From Stenotrophomonas daejeonensis (GTDB lineage: Bacteria; Pseudomonadota; Gammaproteobacteria; Xanthomonadales; Xanthomonadaceae): 46,611 nt of DNA. A program made the position numbers and the translations under genes. A model generated the notes under the pieces. The model saw nothing but the letters and a program-made list of their open reading frames with translations, made no database searches and was not told where the DNA came from. The stretch spans positions 1-46,611 of the forward strand of contig NZ_LDJP01000024.1 of NCBI RefSeq assembly GCF_001431505.1. The letters are read 5' to 3'. Shown piece after piece: positions 1-9,364 of the stretch. How positions within the stretch are numbered: the stretch's first letter is position 1; each line of letters begins with the position of its first letter.

Positions 1-50
1 GCGATGGGGCTTTCCCGGTAACGCCCCTCGCGACTGGCGTCGCTCCTACG
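1..50. repeat. REP/SMAG-like inverted pair, left part cut by window edge
   Basis: The sequence ends in a hairpin arm with CTAC at 47-50 (GTAG on the minus strand). It begins inside the central spacer, which reads TGGGGCTTTCCCGGTAAC at 5-22 and is the best copy of the core shared by the other elements here. The left arm lies outside the window, so the pairing is inferred from the other copies. Confidence 0.7.
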
Positions 51-64
51 GTGAAGCTCAGTCC

Positions 65-130
65 GTAGGTCGGGGCTACGCCCCCGACGGTTCCCGGCAT
101 CAAGGCATCGGGGGCGTAGCCCCGACCTAC
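65..130. repeat. REP/SMAG-like inverted pair (REPIN)
   Basis: The 23-base arm at 65-87 (starting GTAGGTCGGGGC) is the exact reverse complement of 108-130 (ending GACCTAC). The spacer of 20 bases, 88-107, is the least conserved of the set. It sits just downstream of the minus-strand DUF2069 gene, a usual place for such elements, where it may act as a transcript-end hairpin. Confidence 0.85.
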
Positions 131-138
131 AGGCATGG

Positions 139-1079
<941 letters not shown>

Positions 1080-1141
1080 TCACACGGGAGGCGGCAGTAT
1101 CGGCGATGCGGGCCGCGCTTTGCATCGGGTACCCTTGCCGC

Positions 1142-2416
1142 ATGCAGCCTCTGGATTCGCTCAATCTGTGGATGGAACGCATCCGTGACCGGGGCCGCCG
1201 GGCCAGTTTCGCCCGGTTCCTGTGGTGCCGTTTCCTCGACGACCGCCTGTTCGAGGCGGCCGGCGCGCTGGCCTACACCACCGTGTTCGCACTGGTGCCG
1301 CTGGCCATCGTGGTGTTCGGCGTGCTGTCGGCGTTCCCGATGTTCGACCGTTGGAGCGAGGCGCTCAGCGACTACGTGTTCTCCAACTTCGTGCCATCGG
1401 CGGCGCGCGCGGCCGAAGGCTACCTGCGCCAGTTCTCGGCCAGCGTCGGCCAGCTCACCGCGGCCGGCTTCATCGCGCTGGTGGCCTCGCTGCTGATCAC
1501 CCTCAACAGCGTCGAGCAGATCTTCAACCGGGTCTGGCGGGTCGCCTCGGCGCGGCCGCGGCTGACCCGCTTCCTGGTCTACTGGACCGTGCTGACGCTG
1601 GGCGCGATGCTTGCCGCCGCGTCGCTGGCGGTGTCGGCCAAGGTGTTCGCGCTGCCGCTGTTCGGCACCGCCGAGGGGCGCTGGCTGGCCGACCTGTCGC
1701 TGCGGCTGGCGCCGGTGCTGATCGAGTTCGCCTGCGTGATGCTGGTCTACCGGGTGGTGCCGCACCACACGGTGAAGTGGCGCCATGCCGTGCCCGGCGC
1801 GCTGCTGGCGGTGGTGATGCTGGAACTGGTGAAGTGGGGCATGGGCCTGTACCTGGGCAGTTTCCAGGCCTACCAGAAGCTCTACGGCACCGTGGCGTTC
1901 GTGCCGATCCTGCTGCTGTGGATCTATCTGGGCTGGGTGTCGGTGCTGCTCGGCGCCTCGCTGGCTTCCTCCGTCGCCGCGTTCCGCTACCAGCCGCTGG
2001 CGTTGCGCCTGCCGCAGGGCTGTGAGCTGTATGCGCTGCTGCGCCTGCTCGGCCGTTTCCGCGAGGCGCGCCGGAGCGGACAAGGGCTGGACGAGGAAGA
2101 ACTGCTGACGCTGGAGCCGATGCTCACCGACTCGCTGCTGCAGCAGATGCTGGAGCAGATGGAAGGCATCGGCCTGCTGCGCCGCGACGAGCGCGGGCAA
2201 TGGCTGCTGGCGCGCGACCTGGGCGGCATCACCCTGCACGAGCTGTACGAAAGTGCGCAGCTGCGCATCCCGGTGGCGGAGGAGTATCTGCCGTTCCGCG
2301 AGGATGCGTTGGGCCAGGCCGCCTGCGCGGCGCTGGACGAACTGCGCGTGCCATTGCGCGCGCAGCTCAAGCGCAACGTGGACGATATCTACACCCATGC
2401 CGGAGAAAGCCGATGA
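1142..2416 (+). CDS. yihY: YihY/BrkB family inner membrane protein
   Basis: A 424-residue member of the YihY/virulence factor BrkB family. About the first 285 residues hold six predicted membrane helices, including the family segments GALAYTTVFALVPLAIVV, VPHHTVKWRHAVPGALLA and LYGTVAFVPILLLWIYLGW. The last 140 residues are soluble and helical, with an acidic stretch (QGLDEEELLTLEPML) that looks like a winged-helix-type tail found in longer family members. The old name RNase BN is wrong for this family. Transport or envelope roles have been proposed but none is settled. I chose the ATG at 1142 (MQPLDSLN); an ATG at 1106 is in frame but adds unconserved sequence. The stop overlaps the next gene (ATGA). 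Confidence 0.9.
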   Translation: MQPLDSLNLWMERIRDRGRRASFARFLWCRFLDDRLFEAAGALAYTTVFALVPLAIVVFGVLSAFPMFDRWSEALSDYVFSNFVPSAARAAEGYLRQFSASVGQLTAAGFIALVASLLITLNSVEQIFNRVWRVASARPRLTRFLVYWTVLTLGAMLAAASLAVSAKVFALPLFGTAEGRWLADLSLRLAPVLIEFACVMLVYRVVPHHTVKWRHAVPGALLAVVMLELVKWGMGLYLGSFQAYQKLYGTVAFVPILLLWIYLGWVSVLLGASLASSVAAFRYQPLALRLPQGCELYALLRLLGRFREARRSGQGLDEEELLTLEPMLTDSLLQQMLEQMEGIGLLRRDERGQWLLARDLGGITLHELYESAQLRIPVAEEYLPFREDALGQAACAALDELRVPLRAQLKRNVDDIYTHAGESR

Positions 2417-2970
2417 CCCCCCGATTGCCCTGCCTGGCGCTGCTGGCGCTGGCATTGGCGGCCTGCAAGCCGCAGCCCGAAACCGTCGCACCCGAAGTCG
2501 ATGCGCCGTCGCCGGCCACCCAGCCGGCCAGCGCCGGGGCGGTGGAGCACACCGCGGAAATGCCGCGCTTGCAGGTGCAGACAGTGGACGGCAAGTCCTA
2601 CGACCTGGCCGACCACCGCGGGCAATGGGTGCTGGTCAACTTCTGGGCCACCTGGTGCGGCCCGTGCCTGCAGGAGATGCCGGAGTTGTCGGCGCTGCAC
2701 GCCATGCGCGGCAACATCGACGTGGTCGGCCTGGCCTACGAGGACATCGAGCCGGCGGACATGCAGGCCTTCCTCGACAAGCACCCGGTCGCCTACCCGA
2801 TCGCCATCCTCGACCCCTACGACCCGCCGCAGGACTTCGCCACCCCGCGCGGGTTGCCGATGACCTGGCTGATCGCGCCGGACGGCAAGGTGGCCCGGCA
2901 GTTCGTCGGCCCGGTCGATGCGCGGCAGGTCGAGCAGGCCATCGCCGAGGCCGGCGGCGAAGCGGGTTGA
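2413..2970 (+). CDS. TlpA-like thioredoxin-fold lipoprotein
   Basis: A 185-residue exported thiol-disulfide protein. The N-terminus is a lipoprotein signal with lipobox LALAAC, so Cys18 should be lipidated, followed by a Pro/Ala-rich linker to about residue 50. The thioredoxin fold follows, with the redox centre WATWCGPC (Cys82 and Cys85) and a cis-proline segment GLPMTWLIAPDG. This is the TlpA/ResA/AhpC-TSA type that reduces periplasmic disulfides, for example during cytochrome c maturation or for another client; no client gene is adjacent. The ATG overlaps the yihY stop by four bases, so it is co-translated with yihY. Confidence 0.9.
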   Translation: MTPRLPCLALLALALAACKPQPETVAPEVDAPSPATQPASAGAVEHTAEMPRLQVQTVDGKSYDLADHRGQWVLVNFWATWCGPCLQEMPELSALHAMRGNIDVVGLAYEDIEPADMQAFLDKHPVAYPIAILDPYDPPQDFATPRGLPMTWLIAPDGKVARQFVGPVDARQVEQAIAEAGGEAG

Positions 2971-3044
2971 ACGGGGCGATGTCTCGGCCAGCGGTTTTCA
3001 TGTAGTTTTGCGGACGCGCCGGGCGTGGTGCCCGGCAACGAAAC

Positions 3045-3050
3045 AAGGAG
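3045..3050 (+). promoter_or_regulatory. Shine-Dalgarno site that sets the SPFH gene start
   Basis: AAGGAG lies seven bases before the ATG at 3058. It favours that start over the in-frame ATG at 3025. Confidence 0.75.
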
Positions 3051-3057
3051 TGGTGTC

Positions 3058-4209
3058 ATGGGGCTTGTTCAGGCAGCAAAGGGTGCGATCAGCGGAGCGC
3101 TTGCCGACCAGTGGAAGGACTTCCTCACGGTGCCGGACGGCCTGCCGGCCACGGCGGCGCTGTTCGCCGCGGTGCCGCGCGGCAGCAATGCCGGGCGCGG
3201 TGCCAACACGCTCGGCTCGTCGAACATCATCAGCAACGGTTCGCGGATCGTCGTGCCCGAGGGCTACGGCCTGCTGCTGTTCCAAGACGGCGCGGTCACC
3301 GGCTTCGCCGCCGAGCCGGGCGCCTATGAATGGCGTTCGGACGACGTCAACTCGGCCTCGATCTTCGCCGGCGACGGCCTCGTTTCGTCGCTGATCAAGC
3401 AGAGCTGGGAGCGCTTCAAGTTCGGCGGCCAGCCCGGTGCGCAGCAGGCCGCGTTCTTCGTCTCGCTGAAGGAACTGCCCGACAACCGCTTCGGCACGCA
3501 GTCGGAAATCTACTGGGACGATGCCTTCCTCAACACCCAGGTCGGCGCGGTGACGCGCGGCTCGTACACGCTGAAGATCGTCGACCCGATCCTGTTCGTG
3601 AAGAACTTCGTGCCGGCGGCCTACCTGCAGCCGGGCAAGGTGTTCGACTTCACCGACCTGGACAACGCCGCGGCCAGCCAGTTGTTCAACGAAGTGGTCG
3701 GCTCGCTGGCGCCGGCGTTCAGCCTGTACTCGAACGACCCGGCCAAGGGCAACCGCATCGCCCGCCTGCAGCAGGATTCGGTGGGCTTCGCGCAGAGCCT
3801 GTCCGCGGCGGTGGAAAACGCCTACCAGTGGAAGACCGAGCGCGGCCTGGCCATCGTCAAGACCGCCATCGTCTCCATCGAGTACGACGCCAACACCCGC
3901 GAACTGCTCAAGACCGTGCAGCGCGCCGATGCGCTGTCCGGCGCGCGCGGCAATTCCAACCTGCAGGCCAGCGTCGCCCAGGGCATCCAATCGGCCGGCG
4001 AGAATGGCGGCGCGGCGGGCCTGATGGGCATCGGCATGGCTTCGGGCATGATGGGCGGCATCGGTGGCCTGCAGCAGCCGGTGGCGCCGGCTGCGCCGGC
4101 GGCGGACGACCCGGTCGCGCGGCTGAAGAAGGCCAAGGAGATGCTCGACCTCGGCCTGATCACGCAGGGCGACTACGACGCGCTCAAGGCCAAGGCGCTG
4201 GGCCTGTAA
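3058..4209 (+). CDS. SPFH/band-7 domain protein with C-terminal SHOCT domain (YdjI-like)
   Basis: A 383-residue protein. Residues about 1-290 form an SPFH/band-7 (stomatin-prohibitin-flotillin) region of the type sometimes labelled virion core protein or YdjI: an N-terminal amphipathic helix (AAKGAISGALADQWKDFL), then the beta-rich core with IVVPEGYGLLLFQDGAVTGF. A Gly/Met-rich linker (about 325-350) leads to a short SHOCT helix pair near the C-terminus (VARLKKAKEMLDLGLITQGD), typically used for oligomerisation. There is no signal peptide or membrane span, so it probably binds membranes peripherally. It starts a three-gene set with the zinc-ribbon and small membrane proteins downstream. In Bacillus subtilis, YdjI works with YdjG, YdjH and PspA in membrane stress; the same role here is inference, and no pspA is nearby. 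Confidence 0.88.
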   Translation: MGLVQAAKGAISGALADQWKDFLTVPDGLPATAALFAAVPRGSNAGRGANTLGSSNIISNGSRIVVPEGYGLLLFQDGAVTGFAAEPGAYEWRSDDVNSASIFAGDGLVSSLIKQSWERFKFGGQPGAQQAAFFVSLKELPDNRFGTQSEIYWDDAFLNTQVGAVTRGSYTLKIVDPILFVKNFVPAAYLQPGKVFDFTDLDNAAASQLFNEVVGSLAPAFSLYSNDPAKGNRIARLQQDSVGFAQSLSAAVENAYQWKTERGLAIVKTAIVSIEYDANTRELLKTVQRADALSGARGNSNLQASVAQGIQSAGENGGAAGLMGIGMASGMMGGIGGLQQPVAPAAPAADDPVARLKKAKEMLDLGLITQGDYDALKAKALGL

Positions 4210-4230
4210 CCCGCAGGACGCGCCGCGAAC

Positions 4231-5577
4231 ATGCCAGATCCCGGAACCACCCCGCCGCCGCTGCCGTCCTCCGCCGCGCCGCCGCCCTTGCCGACGGCCG
4301 CGCCGGCCGGACCGGGGTCGCCGCAGGAAGTGCCGCCGCTGCCCGGCAGCTTCCCGCTGGATACCGCGAAGCTGCCGAAGGCGATCCGCGACGAGATCGA
4401 CGCGCCCGATCCGGTCGCCATCGACACCTCCGCCACCGAGCTGAAGGACGGCCTCAACCGCTGCCCGAAATGCGGCGCCACCGAGATCCGCCAGAAGCCC
4501 GGCAGCGACGTGCTGGTCTGCCTGTATTGCCGCCACGAATGGCATGGCGAGCGGGTCGAGGAAGCGTTCGGTTTCGGCGAAGGCATCGACCAGCTGACGG
4601 GCACGGTGGTCGCCTCCGGCGCGCAGGACATCGCCGCCGACGCCGCCAGCCTGATGACCTTCAAGTGCGGCGGCTGCGGCGCGGAAGTGGCGGTCAACAC
4701 CGAGAACGCGATGACCGCGCGCTGCCACTGGTGCCGCCACGTGTTCGGCGTCAACGAGCAGATCGCCAATGGCGCGGTGCCCGACGCGGTGCTGCCGTTC
4801 CACATCAGGAAGGACGATGCGGTCGCGCGCATCCGCCAGTTCGTGGACAAGCGCCGCATGTTCGCGCTCAAGGCGTTCAAGGAGCAGTTCACGCCGGAGA
4901 ACGTGGTCGGCGTGTACCTGCCGTACATGATCGTCGATAGCAACGCCAGCGCCGACGTCGCCGGGCAGGGCGAGATCCAGACGCGCAGCTACACCGTGGG
5001 CACGGGCGACAAGAAGCGGACCTATTACGACGCCGACGTCTATCGCGTGGAACGGCACGTGGACTTCACCGTCGACGACCTGCCGCTGGAATCTTCCGGC
5101 GAGCGCGGCAACCTCGACGTGAACGCCAACACCAACAACATCATCAACACCATCCTGCCGTTCGACACCAAGAACGCGGTGAAGTGGAATGCCTCGTACC
5201 TGGTCGGCTTCACGTCGGAAAAGCGCGACCGCGACGTCGAGCACCTGCGCCCGCGCCTGGAGGACCAGTTGCTGTCCATCGCCCGCTCGCAGGTCGAAGG
5301 CTCGGTGCGCCGCTACGGCCGCGGCGTGCGCTGGGAACAGGAGCGGCTGGAAGTGCACGGCACCCGCTGGGTGTCGATGTACCTGCCGGTGTGGCTGTAT
5401 TCCTACCACCAGCGGGGCCGCAACGGCGGCCTGCTGCACTACATCGCGGTGAACGGCCGCACCGGCGAGACGATGGGCAGCGTGCCGGTGCAGCAGTGGA
5501 AGCTGCTGCTGGCCGCGCTCACCGCCGGCACCTTCATCGAAGCCCTCGCAATCGCATTCCTGGTAGCCACGACATGA
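4231..5577 (+). CDS. Double zinc-ribbon protein with C-terminal membrane anchor (YdjG-like)
   Basis: A 448-residue protein I assign as a TFIIB-type zinc-ribbon family protein. After a Pro-rich N-terminus (about 1-45) there are two zinc ribbons: Cys78/Cys81 with Cys97/Cys100, and Cys146/Cys149 with Cys165/Cys168. A large beta-rich region follows (about 185-420), with VYLPYMIVDSNASADV and a later WVSMYLPVWLYSY segment, and one hydrophobic segment near residues 425-446 serves as a tail anchor. This layout is that of proteins found beside SPFH/YdjI proteins, such as YdjG of Bacillus. The start lies 21 bases after the SPFH stop, and its stop overlaps the next start (ATGA). The biochemical role is unknown; recruitment of or signalling through the SPFH partner at the membrane is inferred. 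Confidence 0.82.
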   Translation: MPDPGTTPPPLPSSAAPPPLPTAAPAGPGSPQEVPPLPGSFPLDTAKLPKAIRDEIDAPDPVAIDTSATELKDGLNRCPKCGATEIRQKPGSDVLVCLYCRHEWHGERVEEAFGFGEGIDQLTGTVVASGAQDIAADAASLMTFKCGGCGAEVAVNTENAMTARCHWCRHVFGVNEQIANGAVPDAVLPFHIRKDDAVARIRQFVDKRRMFALKAFKEQFTPENVVGVYLPYMIVDSNASADVAGQGEIQTRSYTVGTGDKKRTYYDADVYRVERHVDFTVDDLPLESSGERGNLDVNANTNNIINTILPFDTKNAVKWNASYLVGFTSEKRDRDVEHLRPRLEDQLLSIARSQVEGSVRRYGRGVRWEQERLEVHGTRWVSMYLPVWLYSYHQRGRNGGLLHYIAVNGRTGETMGSVPVQQWKLLLAALTAGTFIEALAIAFLVATT

Positions 5578-5822
5578 GCGAAGACAGCGGACTCTGGTTG
5601 CTGGCCGCAGGCCCGGCCGGCGCGACGGCGCTGTACTGGGCGCTGTACCGGTATTACCGCAATACCGACAAGTCGCATGCCTTCGAGCGCGAAACCGACA
5701 TCGAGGCCAGGCCGGTGACCGGCGCGGACACCAAGGTCGGCGAGGTGAAGGGCACCCAGCGGCGGCGCATCGACGGCGACAACGTGGGCGCGCACCGGCA
5801 GCGGGTGAAGCGGGTGCGCTGA
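5574..5822 (+). CDS. Small single-pass membrane protein, third gene of the SPFH set
   Basis: An 82-residue protein with one hydrophobic helix near the N-terminus (residues about 7-25, LWLLAAGPAGATALYWALY), then a charged, mostly hydrophilic tail ending KRVR. The ATG overlaps the stop of the zinc-ribbon gene by four bases, which argues strongly that it is real and made in proportion to that protein. I do not recognise a named family. Its small size, one membrane span and coupling suggest a subunit that anchors or stabilises the SPFH/zinc-ribbon assembly at the inner membrane. That is inference from position only. Confidence 0.72.
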   Translation: MSEDSGLWLLAAGPAGATALYWALYRYYRNTDKSHAFERETDIEARPVTGADTKVGEVKGTQRRRIDGDNVGAHRQRVKRVR

Positions 5823-5831
5823 GCCGCCCTC

Positions 5832-5901
5832 GTAGGTGCGGGGCTTGCCCCGCACAGGGCATTGCCGGGAAAGCCACATGCGGGGCAAGCCCCGCATCTA
5901 C
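5832..5901. repeat. REP/SMAG-like inverted pair (REPIN)
   Basis: The left arm starts GTAGGTGCGGGGCTTGCCC at 5832 and the right arm ends in CTAC at 5898-5901. Each arm also folds on itself (GCGGGGC-TT-GCCCCGC). The spacer GGGCATTGCCGGGAAAGCC matches the core of the other copies. It separates two convergent genes, and its right-hand CTAC contains the stop codon (CTA, read TAG on the minus strand) of the GT41 gene. Confidence 0.88.
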
Positions 5902-7591
5902 GGGTGCAGGCTTTGCAGCAACACGGCGAAGTCCCTCGCGAAGCCGGCCATGTCGAACAGGCCGCTGTCGCGGCGCGCCACGGCCAGCCGCTGGCGCAGG
6001 CCGCGCAGCGCGGCCGGGTCGTTGCCCAGCGCGATGGCGGTGGCGACGAAAGCGTCGTCGTCGGCCACGTTCATTTCGTCCAGCCCCAGATGGTGGTTGA
6101 GGCTGCCGGCCACGCGCGAGGCGAAGGTCGCGCCGGGCGCGGTCAGCACCGGGCAGCCGGCCCACAGCGCATCGGATGCGGTGGTGTGGGCGTTGTAGGG
6201 ATGGGTGTCGAGGAACAGGTCGGCGTGGCGGTAGCGCGCCAGGTAGCGCGGATGCGGCAGCTTTGGCATGAACACCAGCCGCGCCGGTTCCACGCCTTGC
6301 TGGCGGGCGACCTCGCGCAGCCGCTCGTCGGCACGGCCTGGGCCTGATAACAGCCACAGCACGCTGCCGGGCACGCCGCGCAGCACCCGCAGCAGGCGGC
6401 CGACGCTGCGCGGGTTGAGCTTGTAGCTGTTGTTGAAGCAGCAGAACACGATGCCGCTGCCGTCCTCGCCGCGCTCGGGCAGGCCGCAGTCGCCGCGTGC
6501 CGGCGGCTCCCCGACGATGCGGGTGTTGTCCGAAGGCTGGAATGCACGCGGCAGCCGCAGCACGTTTTCGCTGAAGGCCGGTTCCAGCGCTGGCGGCAGC
6601 ACGAAAGCGTCGGCCAGCACGTGGTCGATCCACGGCGCGCCGGAAGTGCCGGGATAGGCCAGCCAGTTGACCTGCACCGGCGCCGGACGCAGCGCCAGCA
6701 CTTCGGGCGCACCGCCGCCGCCCCAGCCGCGCAGGTCGAACAGGATGTCGATGCCGGCCGCGCGGATGTGCCCGGCGATGGTGGCGTGGGGCTGCCCGGC
6801 CACGTCGTGCAGCGTGTGCGCGGCGGCCTGCAGGCGCCGGCGGATGGCGCTGCCGTCTTCGCGGTTCAGCGCGAACAGGTGCACCTGCAGTGCCGGCTGC
6901 ATGCGCAGCTGCTCGAACAGCGCCACCGTCAGCAGGCCGGTGGGGTGCGCGCCGAAACCGTTGGACAGGAAGCCGACGCGCAGCGGGCCGGACAGGCGCA
7001 CCGGTGCCGGCGGCAGTGGCCGCAACGAGCCGGCGACCGCCTGCGCGCGCTGGCGGGCGCAGGCCAGTTGCTCGGCGGCGCCAGCGTCCTCGCTGAGGAA
7101 GGCGAACGGTTCCACCGCGGGGTTGCCCTGGGCGACGGCATCGCGCACCTGCCGCGACAGCGCGTCCAGTCCGCGCCAGTCGCACAGCCGCCGCTGCCAG
7201 TTCAGGCGTTGCGCGGCGATGTAGGCCTCGCCGGGCAGCAACGCGTGGGCGCGGCGGTAGGCATCGGCGGCGGCTTCCGGTTGCCCGGCGTCTTCCAGCG
7301 CATGGCCCAGCCACAGCGCGATGCCCGGATGCTGCGGTGCCTGCATGGAGGCGTGCTGCAACAGGCTGGCGGCCTCGTCGTGGCGGCCCTGCATCCAGCG
7401 GGCGCGCCCGAGCCGTGCCAGCGCCTCGGGGTGGTCGGCGCGCAGCTGCAACGCGCGTTGCGCGGCCGTTTCGCCGGCGGCCACGTCGCCGGCGCCCAGC
7501 TCGGCATCGGCCAGCATCACCCAGGCGATGAAATCGGCCGGTTGCCGTTGCACCGCCTGGCGCAGTTGCCGGCGTTCGTCGGGCGCTGCGC

Positions 7592-7595
<4 letters not shown>
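5898..7595 (-). CDS. TPR-containing GT41 glycosyltransferase (O-GlcNAc-transferase-like)
   Basis: A 565-residue protein very close in size and layout to the Xanthomonas campestris OGT homologue of known structure (about 568 residues). Residues 1-190 are tetratricopeptide-like helical repeats. Residues 205-565 are the two-lobed GT-B catalytic part of family GT41. Visible hallmarks are VGFLSNGFGAHPTG with the conserved His217, CCFNNSYKLNP with Lys392, which should bind the UDP-sugar phosphates, and FLDTHPYNAHTTASDALWAG in the nucleotide-sugar lobe. Substrate is unknown, since bacterial members are not proven protein O-GlcNAc transferases. The start is a GTG at 7595 inside the pepQ stop (GTGA, 7592-7595), so synthesis is coupled to pepQ. 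The stop codon is supplied by the REP element at 5832-5901. Confidence 0.9.
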
Positions 7596-8935
<1,340 letters not shown>

Positions 8936-9016
8936 CGTGGGGCTCGCTCGGGTGAAGGAAGGCGAAGCCACGATTTTGCCGCAATCAGGCAGCGGCCGCT
9001 GTGCCGTTTCCGGCAC

Positions 9017-9364
9017 TCAGGCCGCTGGGAGCTGGGCTTCTATCCATTGCCGCAGCTGCTCGCGCTGGCTCTTCTCCAGGGCGATGAAGCGGAAGCCGGC
9101 CCACGCATGGCCGGGTGCGCGCGTGGCTTCGTGCCACAGCAGGTGGGCGCCGACGTCGATCGACAGCTCGCCGCCGCGGTCGTCGGTGATGGGGAAGCGC
9201 AACTGGTAGAGCGCGTCCTCCACCAGCGGTTCGGAGGCGATCAGCAACATGCCGGTTTCGGAAATGTTGCCGAGCCGGCCGATGCCGGTGCCGGTCATCT
9301 GGTCGGTGACCGGCACCAGTGCGGGGACCTGCAGGCGCGGGGCGCGCCGGGTTTCGGTAATCAT
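9017..9364 (-). CDS. PilZ domain protein, probable c-di-GMP binder
   Basis: A 115-residue single-domain PilZ protein. The c-di-GMP signature is intact: an RxxxR loop at Arg6-Arg10 (TRRAPR) and an N-x-S-x-x-G strand at Asn33-Ser35-Gly38 (NISETGML). The rest is the expected six-stranded barrel plus a C-terminal helix (EKSQREQLRQWIEAQL). It should therefore bind the second messenger. The ATG overlaps the stop of the large DUF1631 gene by four bases (9361-9364), so the two are probably made together, which suggests that this small protein reports c-di-GMP to the DUF1631 protein. That partnership is inferred. Confidence 0.92.
   Translation of the reverse strand: MITETRRAPRLQVPALVPVTDQMTGTGIGRLGNISETGMLLIASEPLVEDALYQLRFPITDDRGGELSIDVGAHLLWHEATRAPGHAWAGFRFIALEKSQREQLRQWIEAQLPAA

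Noticed and set aside
2998..7314. A 1438-codon open frame on the minus strand across the SPFH and zinc-ribbon genes
   Set aside because: It is antisense to genes with clear domains, has an Arg/Ala/Gly-rich composition typical of shadow frames in high-G+C DNA, and shows no family motif.
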